Assembly: GCF_013280595.1 (NCBI RefSeq)
Contig: NZ_JAAATY010000019.1
Coordinates: 1 to 64,000 of the forward strand
DNA from: Kibdelosporangium persicum
GTDB lineage: Bacteria > Actinomycetota > Actinomycetes > Mycobacteriales > Pseudonocardiaceae
Reading direction: 5' to 3'
DNA: 64,000 bases
Shown here: piece after piece, positions 1-8,727 of the stretch
How the letters are laid out: each line of letters opens with the position of its first letter
How positions within the stretch are numbered: position 1 is the first letter of the stretch
Translations under genes and position numbers: made by a program
Notes under the pieces: model-generated
The model's database searches: none
The model's input: only the letters and a program-made list of their open reading frames with translations
Told to the model about the DNA's origin: nothing

Positions 1-274
1 ACATCTCCGCTGATGGCAGATCAACACTGTGGCCGGGACGATGCCGGGCGTGTTGCGTGGCGTAAATGATCGGCGCAACCAAGCCAACCACCCGCCAAAC
101 GACCCGCCCCGAACCCGGATTGCCCTCGCTCCGCTCGGACCGGCCTGGTCGCCAGAGCCAACCATTTCCGCCCCGCCCCACGCAGCCGACATCTCCGCTG
201 ATGGCAGATCAACACTGTGGCCGGGACGATGCCGGGCGTGTTGCGTGGCGTAAATGATCGGCGCAACCAAGCCA
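1..274. repeat. Direct repeat with 188-base period at the window edge
   Basis: Bases 1-86 recur exactly at 189-274, so the period is 188 bases. The spacer 87-188 is not repeated inside the window, and the first copy may extend left of base 1. No convincing gene is seen here: the open frames inside the repeat have no ribosome binding site and resemble no family I know. Homologous loci carry recG next to fakA, so this repeat probably separates recG (outside the window) from fakA. It could be an intergenic tandem repeat or a small duplication. Confidence 0.7.
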
Positions 275-275
275 G

Positions 276-1892
276 CTACTCGACGCCGAGCATGACCACG
301 TTGTCGCGTTGCCCACCGCGGTACGCGACGAACTCCGCCGCCGGGTACTCCCGTCTGAGGTACCTCTCCAGGTCGTCGCTCAGGCTGTCCGGCGCGTCGG
401 CGCCCAGCAGCGCCGTGACCAGTTCACCGCCGGCCGCGAGCATCCGGTCGACGATGGCGCACGCTCCCCTGACGATCTTCGAGGCGTCCACCGGCCCGTG
501 TTCGATCCGCATGACGTCACCGTCGGCGAAACCCAGCAGGTCACCGGCACGGCACGGCCCGATCCAGGTGATCGCGTCCTCGCTGGCCACCACCAGCTCG
601 CCCCGGCGGGTCCCGGCGGACGCTTCGGCCATCGCCACCACGTCGTCGCCCGCGCGCCGGGCCGGGTCGTGCACGGCCAGGGCCGCAAGCGCTTGCACGG
701 GCGAGGCGCAGGGGACCACGATCACGTCCTGGCCACCGGCGACGGCCCGGGCCGCGGCCTCGTCGGCGATCCCCATCAGGCCCTCGTCACCAGGCAGAAC
801 GGTCACGTGGGAGGCGCCGGTCGAGGTGATCAGGTTGAGCAGGTCCCATACGTCAGGCTCGTCGTTGGGTCCGATCTCGAGTACCAAAGCGCCCTCGGTA
901 CGGAACAGCGCCGCGATGCCCGCGCCACGAGCCGGGATCACCACAACCCGCGCGCGTCCGAACCGTGACGGCACGCCCTCGGCGTCAGCGAACCGGGCGA
1001 CCATGATCCGGTGCGGCCGGCCCGTCTCGATACCGGCCTCGATCGCCGCACCCACGTCGTTGCAGTGCACATGGACGGTCCACAGTCCGTCGCCATCGCC
1101 GACGACGGACACACAGTCGCCGAGCGTCGTCAGCGTCTCGCGGAGATGGCCCGCCTTCTCACCAGTCGTGGAGTCGAGCAGGTACATGACCTCGTAGCCG
1201 AACTCGGTCGACCCTGCCTCACGAGCCGCCACGGGCGACGGCTGCGAGGTCGAGTACGGCACAACCGGCTCGTCACGTTCGTTCACGACCGTGACCAGCG
1301 ATTCCAGGAGGACCAGTACGCCACGCCCTCCAGCGTCCACCACACCTGCCTCTGCCAGCACGTCGAGCTGCTGCGGCGTCAACGCCAACGCCTCCGACGC
1401 GGCCCGTGCCGCAGCGGCCGTGACCTCGTGCAACACCCCCGAGCGGTTCCGCCGGGCCCCCGCCGCGCACGCCGTGAGGACGGTCAGCATCGTTCCCGCC
1501 CGCGGCTCGGCGACCGCCTCCGACGCCAGTTCAGCCGCCCTGACCAGCGCCTTCGCCAGGTCGTCGGCCCCGGCCTGATCGACGTCACGCAGTGACTCGG
1601 CGAGGCCGCGCAGCATCTGCGACACGATCACGCCGGAGTTGCCCCGCGCGCCCGCCAGGGCACCTTTGGCCAGGACCGTCAGCGCGGCTCCGGTCTCGGA
1701 TCGCTCGTCCACCGGGGCCCTGAGCAGCGCTTCCAGTGCGGCGCGCATCGTGCCGAGCAGGTTGGAGCCCGTGTCGCCGTCGGCCACCGGGAACACGTTG
1801 ATCCGGTCGATCGCCTCCCGCTGCGCGCTGAGCGTCTGTACGCTCACCGCGGCCCAGCGGCGAATCGCGGCGGCGTCCAGGACCTGCAGCAC
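276..1892 (-). CDS. fakA: DAK2-domain fatty acid kinase catalytic subunit, FakA-like (538 aa)
   Basis: The N-terminus carries a DhaL/DAK2 ATP-binding domain with the nucleotide and metal loop DGDTGSN at residues 38-44. A long middle region and a C-terminal DegV/FakA-type domain follow, matching the YloV/FakA architecture. Known members phosphorylate fatty acids presented by a FakB (DegV) partner; no FakB lies in this window. The start is a GTG at 1892, chosen because a GGAGG sits about 7 bases upstream; a longer frame to 1946 lacks such a site. It is divergent from rpmB, as in other actinomycetes. The kinase substrate is inferred from family membership. Confidence 0.85.
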   Translation of the reverse strand: MLQVLDAAAIRRWAAVSVQTLSAQREAIDRINVFPVADGDTGSNLLGTMRAALEALLRAPVDERSETGAALTVLAKGALAGARGNSGVIVSQMLRGLAESLRDVDQAGADDLAKALVRAAELASEAVAEPRAGTMLTVLTACAAGARRNRSGVLHEVTAAAARAASEALALTPQQLDVLAEAGVVDAGGRGVLVLLESLVTVVNERDEPVVPYSTSQPSPVAAREAGSTEFGYEVMYLLDSTTGEKAGHLRETLTTLGDCVSVVGDGDGLWTVHVHCNDVGAAIEAGIETGRPHRIMVARFADAEGVPSRFGRARVVVIPARGAGIAALFRTEGALVLEIGPNDEPDVWDLLNLITSTGASHVTVLPGDEGLMGIADEAAARAVAGGQDVIVVPCASPVQALAALAVHDPARRAGDDVVAMAEASAGTRRGELVVASEDAITWIGPCRAGDLLGFADGDVMRIEHGPVDASKIVRGACAIVDRMLAAGGELVTALLGADAPDSLSDDLERYLRREYPAAEFVAYRGGQRDNVVMLGVE

Positions 1893-1971
1893 GGTCGTGT
1901 CCTCCAGCTTTCGTGACGGTTCGCGCGAGAGTAACCGCGAACACACCGGCGGCGCGGAGAACGGGGCCGGT

Positions 1972-2001
1972 TTGTAACCGCTGGCGGCGACCCGTTACCC
2001 T
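1972..2001 (+). promoter_or_regulatory. Candidate promoter of rpmB
   Basis: TTGTAA at 1972-1977 and TACCCT at 1996-2001 are separated by 18 bases and resemble a sigma-70-type -35/-10 pair. The implied 5' leader to the GTG of rpmB is about 70 bases. This is pattern matching only. Confidence 0.4.
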
Positions 2002-2077
2002 GTCGTAGTTGCCTGGCAGGCCCGGGCTGTACGTCGTCGGCTTGATCCGCCGGCAACCCAGAGGAAAGGACACTGAC

Positions 2078-2269
2078 GTGGCTGCTGTGTGCGACGTCTG
2101 CGGTAAGGGGCCGGGCTTCGGCAAGTCGGTCTCACACTCCCACCGGCGCACCAACCGGCGGTGGAACCCGAACATCCAGACCGTGCACGCCAAGCTGGGC
2201 GTTTCGCAGCGCAAGCGGCTGAACGTGTGCACCTCCTGCCTGAAGGCGGGCAAGGTCGTCCGGGGCTGA
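2078..2269 (+). CDS. rpmB: 50S ribosomal protein L28 (63 aa)
   Basis: A small basic protein with the L28 signature: an N-terminal CDVCGKGP, the run [11 protein letters not shown] and a C-terminal CTSC. The two Cys pairs mark the zinc-binding (C+) form of L28; many actinomycetes also carry a Cys-free paralogue used under zinc starvation. The GTG start at 2078 follows the purine-rich GAGGAAAGGA (2061-2070). It is a structural protein of the large subunit, binding 23S rRNA. Transcription ends at a strong hairpin 16 bases past the stop codon. Confidence 0.96.
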   Translation: MAAVCDVCGKGPGFGKSVSHSHRRTNRRWNPNIQTVHAKLGVSQRKRLNVCTSCLKAGKVVRG

Positions 2270-2284
2270 CGCTCAAGCTCTTCC

Positions 2285-2321
2285 AACCGGCCCGGGTGGT
2301 TTCCGACCACCCGGGCCGGTT
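2285..2321. terminator. Bidirectional terminator between rpmB and the HAD gene
   Basis: A perfect 16-base inverted repeat (2285-2300 and 2306-2321) with a 5-base loop lies between two convergent genes. There is no clean T-run, as is common in high-GC actinomycetes. Confidence 0.8.
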
Positions 2322-2339
2322 CGCGTTCCCGGGCAGCCT

Positions 2340-3008
2340 TCACCACAGGCTGACGACTTCCGCCAGCGTCATGTCCTTGGCGCTGACCAGCACCGTGTCG
2401 GCGGCAGCGAACCGGGCCGGGTCCGCGTGCGGGTTGGGGATGGCCACACACCGCAGTCCAGCCGCTTTCGCCGCGGCCACGCCGTGTGGCGTGTCCTCGA
2501 AGGCGATGGCCTGTGCGGGGACGGCTCCCAGGCGGCGCAACGCGAGCTGGTACACCGCCGGATCCGGTTTGTGCGCGGGGACCTCGTCACCGCAGGCCAC
2601 GACGTCGAACCGGGACCGGTAGCCGGACTGCTCCAGAAACGGCAGCACCCAGGCGGCAGGCGAACTGCTCGCCACGGCCAGCCGGAAGCCGTCCGCCGAA
2701 TCCAGCCATTCCCTGATTCCTGGCCGGAACTCCAGAACGGCGTTCAGCGAGTCGCGATAGGCCACCCGCCGCGCATGGCTGGACATCCGGTCATAGGCGG
2801 GCCCCACGGCAGCGGCCAGCGCGGCGTACCGCAGGTCGCTGACGTCGCCGCCGTGGTCGGCGAAGAACTTCGTGACGTCCAGTTCGAGGCCGTGCTGCCG
2901 CCATTCGTACTGCCAGCTCAGCAACTGAGTGGACTCGGTGTCCATCAGCAGGCCGTCGAAGTCGAAGATCAGCGCGAGCCTGGTCGCGCCGGCCGGCCCT
3001 GCCGTCAG
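2340..3008 (-). CDS. HAD-superfamily phosphatase, beta-phosphoglucomutase-like (about 222 aa)
   Basis: Motif I is [11 protein letters not shown] near the N-terminus. Motif II is the SSS stretch of [10 protein letters not shown], motif III is KPDP and motif IV is AFEDTPHG. A helical cap follows motif I, as in subfamily IA enzymes such as phosphoglycolate phosphatase and beta-phosphoglucomutase. The substrate cannot be read from the sequence. The start is uncertain: no ATG, GTG or TTG lies near the family start. A CTG at 3008 overlaps the ung stop (CTGA), has GGAAG just upstream and gives the usual length, so coupled translation from ung is proposed. Confidence 0.8.
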   Translation of the reverse strand: MTAGPAGATRLALIFDFDGLLMDTESTQLLSWQYEWRQHGLELDVTKFFADHGGDVSDLRYAALAAAVGPAYDRMSSHARRVAYRDSLNAVLEFRPGIREWLDSADGFRLAVASSSPAAWVLPFLEQSGYRSRFDVVACGDEVPAHKPDPAVYQLALRRLGAVPAQAIAFEDTPHGVAAAKAAGLRCVAIPNPHADPARFAAADTVLVSAKDMTLAEVVSLW

Positions 3009-3679
3009 GGCAGCTTCCAGTCGACCGGCTCGCCGCCTTGCTGGACGAGCAGTTCGTTGGCCCGGCTGAACGGCCGCGACCCGAAGAAGCCACCGGCCGC
3101 GGACATCGGGCTCGGGTGCGCGGACTCGATGCACGGCAACGGGTCCAGCAACGGCCGGAGGTTGCGGGCGTTGCGGCCCCACAGGATCGACACCAGCGGC
3201 TTGCCCCGGCCTGCCAGCGCCCTGATCGCCTGCTCGGTCACCTCTTCCCAGCCCTTGCCCTGGTGCGAGTTGGGTTTGCCGGGCATCACCGTCAGCGCCC
3301 TGTTGAGCAGCAGGACCCCGTTCTCGGTCCACGGCGTCAGGTCACCGGTGGACGGCTTGGGGTGCCCCAGGTCCTCGCAGTACTCCTTGTAGATGTTGAT
3401 CAGGCTCTTGGGAATCGGCCGCACGTCGGGCGCCACCGAGAAGGACAGGCCGACGGCGTGCCCCGGCGTCGGATACGGGTCCTGCCCGACGATCAGCACA
3501 CGGACGTCGTCGAACGGCTGCTTGAACGCACGGAGGACGTTCTCCCCGGCGGGCAGGTAGGTGCGGCCCGCGGCGATCTCGGCGCGCAGGAACTCGCCCA
3601 TCGCGGCGATCCTGTCCGCGACCGGCTCGAGGGCTTTCGCCCACCCGGCCTCCATGACTTCGTTCAAAGGGCGTGCCAT
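3005..3679 (-). CDS. ung: Uracil-DNA glycosylase, family 1 (224 aa)
   Basis: It removes uracil from DNA as the first step of base excision repair. The water-activating motif GQDPYP (residues 65-70, catalytic Asp67), GVLLLN (121-126) and HPSP (188-191) followed by [10 protein letters not shown] are all in family order. Canonical enzymes have His after GQDPY; the Pro here is usual in actinomycetes. Length is normal. It sits between the HAD gene and the hexapeptide-repeat gene on the same strand, in the order known from mycobacteria. The ATG at 3679 is the natural start. Confidence 0.96.
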   Translation of the reverse strand: MARPLNEVMEAGWAKALEPVADRIAAMGEFLRAEIAAGRTYLPAGENVLRAFKQPFDDVRVLIVGQDPYPTPGHAVGLSFSVAPDVRPIPKSLINIYKEYCEDLGHPKPSTGDLTPWTENGVLLLNRALTVMPGKPNSHQGKGWEEVTEQAIRALAGRGKPLVSILWGRNARNLRPLLDPLPCIESAHPSPMSAAGGFFGSRPFSRANELLVQQGGEPVDWKLP

Positions 3680-3711
3680 GCCGCCGGAGGATAGCCCACC
3701 GGAAAATGGGC

Positions 3712-4233
3712 CTAGTCCAGGCGTCGGAGGCCCGCCTTGTAGGTCTTGATCTTCTCGACGTAGCCGTCGACGATCATCGCGAACGCCAGCGCGGGCACCT
3801 CGTGGTTCTCCCGGATGCGGGCGGGCACGCCCAGCGCCATCCGGCGGGCGGGGATGTGGCCGTTGAAGGACATCACCGCGCCCGCGCCGAGCACGGCGCC
3901 CTCCTCCACCACCGATCCGTTGAGCAGCACCGAACCCGAGGCGATCAGGCAGTGGTCGGCGACCGTCGCGCCTTCGATGTGCACGTTGTGCCCGACCACG
4001 CAGTTGGCGCCGATCACGGTCGGGTGGAACTCCGTGCAGTGCACGATGGTCCCGTCCTGCACGCTGGTCCGTTCGCCGACCTGGATGCTGCCGGAATCAC
4101 CGCGCAGCACGGCCTGCGGCCACACCGAGGCGAACGCGTGCAGCGTCACGTCGCCGATGACTGTCGCATCCGGATGAACGTATGCGTCCGGATGGATGAT
4201 CGGTTCCTTGTCGCCCAACGCATAGATCGGCAC
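3712..4233 (-). CDS. Gamma-carbonic-anhydrase-family left-handed beta-helix protein (173 aa)
   Basis: Hexapeptide repeats run through most of the protein (for example [14 protein letters not shown] and [17 protein letters not shown]), the signature of a trimeric left-handed beta-helix. His65, His82 and His85 are candidates for the metal ligands of the gamma-CA/PaaY/YrdA family. Whether it is an active carbonic anhydrase is not evident, as many relatives have none shown. The GTG start at 4233 has GGAGG 4 bases upstream, so the longer frame to 4305, which would run into thiL, is rejected. It lies 22 bases downstream of thiL and probably shares its transcript. Confidence 0.85.
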   Translation of the reverse strand: MPIYALGDKEPIIHPDAYVHPDATVIGDVTLHAFASVWPQAVLRGDSGSIQVGERTSVQDGTIVHCTEFHPTVIGANCVVGHNVHIEGATVADHCLIASGSVLLNGSVVEEGAVLGAGAVMSFNGHIPARRMALGVPARIRENHEVPALAFAMIVDGYVEKIKTYKAGLRRLD

Positions 4234-4255
4234 ATTTCCTCCACAGTGGACTAGA

Positions 4256-5221
4256 TCAACGCCAGTGTTGCCAGCCGCCGGGCCCCTCGTAGGGACGGCC
4301 GTCAACGGTAACCCCTTCGCCGCGCCTGACCGTGCCGATGGTGACCCAGCCCTCCGGGACCTCGGACGGCCCGGGGAAAGTCGCGGCGAGCGCGTGGTCC
4401 TCGCCGCCGGTGAGCACCCAGTGCCGGGGATCGGCGCCGAGCGCGGTGCCGACGTCCACCAGCCGCTGGTGCACTTCCAGCAGATCCGTGCGGACGTCGA
4501 TGGCCACGTCGGATGCCTTGGCGATGTGGCCGAGATCCGACAGCAGTCCGTCCGACACGTCGATCATCGCTGTCGCCCCGCCCAGCGCCGCCTGCGCGCC
4601 TGCTTCGTACGGCGGTTCCGGCGCGCGATGCGCACTGACAACCGTTACCGGTGAACGGAACCCGCGGCCCAGCACGGCGAGCCCGGCCGCCGACCAGCCC
4701 AGCCTGCCGCACACCGCGACGACGTCTCCGACCAGCGCCCCGGCGCGTGTCACCGGCTGCCGTCCTTGCAGATCCCCGAGTGCGGTGACGGAAATCACCA
4801 GCGTGTCCGAGCTGACCACGTCCCCGCCGACCACCCCGGCCCTGGCCCGCGTGGCTTCCTTCCACATGCCCGCGGTGATCCCGTCGAGCAACTCCACTGT
4901 GGTCTGTGGCGGGCAGGCCAGCCCGACAAGCACCGCGGTGGGGGTCGCCCCCATCGCGGCCACGTCCGCGAGGTTCACCGCGACCGCCTTGTGCCCGACC
5001 TGTTCCGGTGTGGACCAGTCCAACCGGAAGTGCACGCCTTCGACGAGCACGTCCGTGCTGGCCACGACGCGTCCGTCGGACGCGACCACGATGGCCGCGT
5101 CGTCACCGGGTCCGAGCAGCGTGCCCGGCGGCTGGGCGCGCCCGCCCGTCAGCCGCTGAATCAGGCTGAACTCACCCAACTCGGCGACGGTGCCCGCCTG
5201 GTCCGGCGTGTCCGATCGCAC
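4256..5221 (-). CDS. thiL: Thiamine-monophosphate kinase (321 aa)
   Basis: It phosphorylates thiamine monophosphate with ATP to the coenzyme thiamine diphosphate. The order matches the PurM/ThiL fold: an N-terminal GPGDDAAIV, then STDVLVEGVHF, an NLADVAAMG block, GGDVVSSD, MIDVSDGLLSDLGHIA and a C-terminal GGEDHAL. The GTG start at 5221 is preceded by GGAGG with 5 bases between. It heads a leftward run thiL, gamma-CA-like gene, ung and HAD gene. No thiamine riboswitch is visible upstream in the 109 bases before the divergent Lrp-domain gene. Confidence 0.95.
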   Translation of the reverse strand: MRSDTPDQAGTVAELGEFSLIQRLTGGRAQPPGTLLGPGDDAAIVVASDGRVVASTDVLVEGVHFRLDWSTPEQVGHKAVAVNLADVAAMGATPTAVLVGLACPPQTTVELLDGITAGMWKEATRARAGVVGGDVVSSDTLVISVTALGDLQGRQPVTRAGALVGDVVAVCGRLGWSAAGLAVLGRGFRSPVTVVSAHRAPEPPYEAGAQAALGGATAMIDVSDGLLSDLGHIAKASDVAIDVRTDLLEVHQRLVDVGTALGADPRHWVLTGGEDHALAATFPGPSEVPEGWVTIGTVRRGEGVTVDGRPYEGPGGWQHWR

Positions 5222-5330
5222 AAAAGCCTCCGATACCGAATGTTCGGATCACCAAACATTCCCCGGTTGGGGTACGTTGCTGACCACGTTCCTACCTTGA
5301 GCATTCTTGTCCAGACGAAGGGGCACGCCG

Positions 5331-5564
5331 GTGGTCCACGCTTACATCCTGATCCAGACCGAGGTCGGCAAGGCGGCCGCGGTGGCCGCGGAGATCGCCG
5401 GCATACAGGGAGTCACCACCGCCGAGGACGTCACGGGCCCTTACGACGTGATCGTGCGTGCCGAGGCCGACAGCGTGGACCTGCTCGGCCAGCTGGTCGT
5501 GGCCCGTATCCAGAACGTGGACGGGATCACACGAACGTTGACCTGCCCGGTGGTTCATCTTTGA
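5331..5564 (+). CDS. Stand-alone Lrp/AsnC ligand-binding (RAM) domain protein (77 aa)
   Basis: The whole protein is a RAM/AsnC effector-binding domain (start VVHAYILIQTEVGKA, then GPYDVIVRAEA and QNVDGITRTLTCPVV) without a DNA-binding helix-turn-helix. Such small forms assemble into oligomers and may bind amino acids or partner with full-length Lrp proteins; its target is unknown. The GTG at 5331 has AAGGGG upstream. The DUF3515 gene begins 19 bases downstream and may be cotranscribed. Confidence 0.85.
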   Translation: MVHAYILIQTEVGKAAAVAAEIAGIQGVTTAEDVTGPYDVIVRAEADSVDLLGQLVVARIQNVDGITRTLTCPVVHL

Positions 5565-5583
5565 CCCGTGGTGTAGTGGGGAT

Positions 5584-6132
5584 GTGGAAGGGCCAAGGGT
5601 TGTCGTAGCGGCCGGACTGGCCGTGCTGCTGGTCGCCGGGGTGATCATCGCCGGCCTCCTGTTCGGCTCCACGGACGACCGGACAGCCCAGCAGGCGCCG
5701 CCGCCGTCGTCGCCGTTGCGAACCGGGCCGGTCGCACTGGTTCCGGTGCCCGCGCCCGCGGCCGGATCGGCCGACTGCGCCACCCTGATCCAGAACGTCC
5801 CCGCGACGCTGAAGTCGGGTTCGACCGTCCTGACCAAGGCGGCGCTGGCCGAGCCGGCGCCGCCTGCGTCTGTCGCGTGGACCGACCAGCGCTCCGACCC
5901 GGTGGTCCTGCGCTGTGGCCTGGACAAGCCGGCTGAGCTGACGGCGACAACGCCCCTCCGTGCGATCGACGGCGTGTCCTGGCTTCCAGTGGAAAACGAG
6001 CTGGCCACCACCTGGTACCTGGCGGACCGGTCAGTCTACGTCGCGCTCACCGTGCCGGCGAGCACCGGGACCGGCCCGCTGCAGGATATCTCCACCCTGA
6101 TAACCCGGACCCTCCCCAAGAAAACCTCGTGA
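5584..6132 (+). CDS. DUF3515 membrane-anchored protein (182 aa)
   Basis: One N-terminal hydrophobic helix (about residues 6-28) is followed by a Pro/Ala-rich linker and an extracytoplasmic domain. That domain has two Cys (in ADCATL and LRCGL), possibly a disulfide, and conserved-looking SVAWTDQ and VSWLPVENELATTWY. This matches DUF3515, a family of unknown function next to ddl in actinomycetes (the Rv2980 position in M. tuberculosis). The GTG start at 5584 has only a weak GGGG upstream. Its TGA stop falls inside the left arm of the following palindrome. Confidence 0.8.
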   Translation: MEGPRVVVAAGLAVLLVAGVIIAGLLFGSTDDRTAQQAPPPSSPLRTGPVALVPVPAPAAGSADCATLIQNVPATLKSGSTVLTKAALAEPAPPASVAWTDQRSDPVVLRCGLDKPAELTATTPLRAIDGVSWLPVENELATTWYLADRSVYVALTVPASTGTGPLQDISTLITRTLPKKTS

Positions 6133-6172
6133 GTGTTTATCCGGGTTAGAACCCTGACAAACACTCACGAGG
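6125..6172. repeat. Palindromic element, copy A (CTCGTGAGTGTTT family)
   Basis: Arms 6125-6138 and 6159-6172 are perfect 14-base complements, and an inner GGGTT/AACCC pair surrounds the centre TTAGAA. The same outer arm recurs at 19683 and 41537. It lies between the convergent DUF3515 and ddl genes and can end transcription from both sides. Confidence 0.85.
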
Positions 6173-6177
6173 GCTGA

Positions 6178-7248
6178 TCAGCGGAGACCTGTGCCGCGGC
6201 CGAGCGCGGTGTCGATCAACGTGCTCACCAGGGTCTTCATGTCGAGGCCGGTGACCGACCACATCTTCGGGTAGGCCGAGCTGGGGGTGAAACCCGGCAT
6301 CGTGTTCAGCTCGTTGACCAGCACATCCCCGTTGTCGCGGACGAAGAAGTCGACGCGGGCGAGGCCCTCGCAGTCCACCGCGCGGAAAACCCTGATCGAC
6401 ATCGCGCGGATCTTCTCGGTGAGCGTGTCGTCCATCTTGGCCGGGATGTCCACCGCGAGCGAGTCGTCGAGGTACTTGGTCTCGAAGTCGTACCAGTCGC
6501 CGCTGGTGCGGACCTCCGCGGGCAGTGACGCCTCGATGCGGCCGTCCGGGAACTGCAGCACACCGCATTCGATCTCACGGCCGATCACCTCGGCCTCGAC
6601 GATCACCTTCGGGTCGATCGTCCGGGCCACCTCGATCGCGTCGTGCAGCTGCGACCAGTCGGTGACCTTGCTGATGCCGTGCGACGAACCGGCACGGCAC
6701 GGCTTGACGAACACAGGCAGGCCGAGCCGGTCGCGCTGCTCCTGCGACAGCGTGGTTTCGTCACGCGCGACCAGTTCGTACGGTGCGATCGGCAGACCCT
6801 CGGCGGCCAGGACACGCTTGGCGAACGCCTTGTCCATGGCGACCGCACTGGCCAGCACGCCGGAGCCGACGTACGGGATGCCGGCCAGTTCGAGCAGGCC
6901 CTGGATGGTGCCGTCCTCGCCGAAGGCGCCGTGCAGCATCGGAAGGACCACGTCGACGTCGCCGAGCACTTCCCCTGCCCGGGTCTTCTCCAGCATGACG
7001 ACGTGGGCACCGGCCAGGACCAGCTCGGTGCCCGACGTCACGCTGGGCAGCGCATCCCCCTCGATCGCAAGCGTGGACGCGCCCGGGGCCAGTACCCAGG
7101 CGCCTTCCGGCGTGATGCCGATCGGCAGGACGTCGAATCGATCAGTGTCCACAGTGGCGAGCACGCTCGCTGCCGAGACGCAGCTGATCGCGTGCTCGGT
7201 GCTGCGGCCGCCGAACACGACGGCGACTCGGATTTTCGGCTCGCTCAT
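6178..7248 (-). CDS. ddl: D-alanine--D-alanine ligase (356 aa)
   Basis: It joins two D-Ala with ATP for peptidoglycan precursor synthesis in the cytoplasm. ATP-grasp features are present: an N-terminal VAVVFGGRSTEHAISC, the Ser-containing HGAFGEDGTIQGLLE, an ATP-binding VFVKPCRAGSSHGISKV and the metal-binding C-terminal ARVDFFV...NELNTMPGFT. The Tyr typical of D-Ala-D-Ala rather than D-Ala-D-Lac ligases appears to be kept in GIPYVGSG. The ATG at 7248 is clear. It is preceded by the MocR regulator gene 11 bases upstream, an arrangement that may place both on one transcript. Confidence 0.95.
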   Translation of the reverse strand: MSEPKIRVAVVFGGRSTEHAISCVSAASVLATVDTDRFDVLPIGITPEGAWVLAPGASTLAIEGDALPSVTSGTELVLAGAHVVMLEKTRAGEVLGDVDVVLPMLHGAFGEDGTIQGLLELAGIPYVGSGVLASAVAMDKAFAKRVLAAEGLPIAPYELVARDETTLSQEQRDRLGLPVFVKPCRAGSSHGISKVTDWSQLHDAIEVARTIDPKVIVEAEVIGREIECGVLQFPDGRIEASLPAEVRTSGDWYDFETKYLDDSLAVDIPAKMDDTLTEKIRAMSIRVFRAVDCEGLARVDFFVRDNGDVLVNELNTMPGFTPSSAYPKMWSVTGLDMKTLVSTLIDTALGRGTGLR

Positions 7249-7259
7249 GGCTTCCGACC

Positions 7260-8654
7260 TTACCTGTCCCGGTCAGCCTCCCTGAGCAGGTCTATGAGCT
7301 GGGGCAACACGCCGAGCAGCTCGTCACGGGAGCATGCCGCGTAGCCCAGCGCGATGCCGTGCCACCGGGCCCGGCCGGCGTGATGCCTGGTCAGGCCGTC
7401 GATCCGGGCACCGAACTCCCGTGCCTTGGCCTGGACGTCCCGTTCCGCCCGCCCGGAGCTCAGCGGCACCACCACGTGCGCGCCCGCGTCGTCCCCGAGG
7501 ACGTCGAAACCGGCTTCCCGCAAGGCATCCACCACAAGCGACCGGCGCTCGGACAGCTCACGGCGCAGTCGTCGCAGGTGCCTGCCGAGGTCACCGTTGC
7601 GGGCGTACTCGACCAGGACGCGTTGCCCGGCGACCGCGGGCCCGATTCCGGTGCGGTCACGCAGTTCGAGGATCGCCGACACGACCGGCGGCGGCGCGAC
7701 CATCCAGCCGGTGCCCAGGGTCGGCGTCAGGATCTTGCTCGTCGTTCCCAGGTGCACCACGACATCCGGCGCCAACGCGGCGAGCAAAGGCAGCGGCGCC
7801 ACGTCGTAGCGCAGCTCGCCGTCGTAATCGTCCTCGATGACAAGGAATCCGTCGCGCCTGGCGCGTTCGACCAGTTCCACCCGCCTGCCCGCGGGCATCC
7901 GGCCGCCCAGGGGATATTGGTGCGCGGGCGAACAGTAGACCGCCTTCACGCCTTCGGGCACCGAGTCGACCCGGAACCCTTCCACGTCAACAGGAGCCTG
8001 CACGACGTCGAGCCCGGCCGCGGTCATCGCCGCCGCGGCCCGCTGGTATCCCGGTTCCTCGATCGCGACGGTGGCACCGCGGCCGAGGACGGCGAAGGCG
8101 AGTTCGGACACGGCGGCGGACGTCCCGCTCGTCGCCAGCACGGTCTCGTCCTCGGCGCCGACGCGCAAACCGCGGTGGCGCAACAGGTGCTCGGCGATGA
8201 CCTCGCGATACTCGGGCAAGCCGGCCCGTTCGGGCCGCATCAGCGGCGACGCGTCGGCCGCGGCGCGCCAGGCCCGTCGCCACGCGGCACGGTCGATTCC
8301 GCCCGCCCATGGCGATCCGGGCGTGAGGTCGACGAGGGTCGGCGCGGCCACGCCACGTTTCGGCCGGGGCGCCGATTCCGGCAGGCTGCCCGGCGGGGCT
8401 GTCGTTATATATGTGCCGGAGCCGTGCTTGCCCGCGATCCAGCCTTCGGCGTGCAGTTGTTCGTACGCCGCCGACGTGACGGTACGGCTGACGTTCAGCC
8501 GCGTCGCGAGCGCGCGGGTCGACGGCAGCCGGTCTCCGCTGCGCAGCCGACCGTCCGCGGCGGCCGAGCGCAGCGCGTCGGCGAGTTGCACGGCCAGCGG
8601 GGTGTCGGACTCACGGTCCAACGTGACCGGGGGCGCCGGTGGGTCGGCTGACAT
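7260..8654 (-). CDS. MocR/PdxR-type regulator: GntR HTH fused to a class I aminotransferase domain (464 aa)
   Basis: The N-terminal winged helix (PLAVQLADAL, GDRLPSTRALATRLNVSR, EGWIAGKHGSGTY; about residues 20-90) is joined to a PLP-binding fold-type I domain of about 340 residues. The Schiff-base Lys lies in TTSKILTPTLGTGW. MocR proteins bind PLP and control vitamin B6 or amine metabolism. This one is divergent from a pyridoxamine-5-phosphate-oxidase-like flavoprotein, so it likely controls that gene and itself. The ATG at 8654 is chosen; the frame runs on to 8984 but only across the divergent gene. Confidence 0.88.
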   Translation of the reverse strand: MSADPPAPPVTLDRESDTPLAVQLADALRSAAADGRLRSGDRLPSTRALATRLNVSRTVTSAAYEQLHAEGWIAGKHGSGTYITTAPPGSLPESAPRPKRGVAAPTLVDLTPGSPWAGGIDRAAWRRAWRAAADASPLMRPERAGLPEYREVIAEHLLRHRGLRVGAEDETVLATSGTSAAVSELAFAVLGRGATVAIEEPGYQRAAAAMTAAGLDVVQAPVDVEGFRVDSVPEGVKAVYCSPAHQYPLGGRMPAGRRVELVERARRDGFLVIEDDYDGELRYDVAPLPLLAALAPDVVVHLGTTSKILTPTLGTGWMVAPPPVVSAILELRDRTGIGPAVAGQRVLVEYARNGDLGRHLRRLRRELSERRSLVVDALREAGFDVLGDDAGAHVVVPLSSGRAERDVQAKAREFGARIDGLTRHHAGRARWHGIALGYAACSRDELLGVLPQLIDLLREADRDR

Positions 8655-8656
8655 GG

Positions 8657-8696
8657 TCAAATGGCCTTCCAGTTTTTGATCTTTTTGGCCCTTTGA
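8657..8696. promoter_or_regulatory. Candidate MocR operator between divergent genes
   Basis: TCAAATGGCC (8657-8666) is mirrored by GGCCCTTTGA (8687-8696) with one mismatch. Between them TTTTTGATC and TTTTTGGCC form a near direct repeat. Paired inverted and direct repeats in a 73-base divergent gap suit a dimeric MocR protein. The site overlaps where both promoters must lie. Confidence 0.45.
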
Positions 8697-8727
8697 TGAT
8701 GCCACTTTGCCGAAGACACTGGTAGCC

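Noticed and set aside
3009-3332. N-terminal extension of the HAD gene up to 3332
   Set aside because: The frame overlaps ung and gives a Gly/Gln/Arg-rich tail; the HAD motif I begins at the right distance from the CTG at 3008.
4234-5330. Thiamine riboswitch near thiL
   Set aside because: No TPP-box-like CTGAGA or matching helices appear in the 109 bases before the GTG start.
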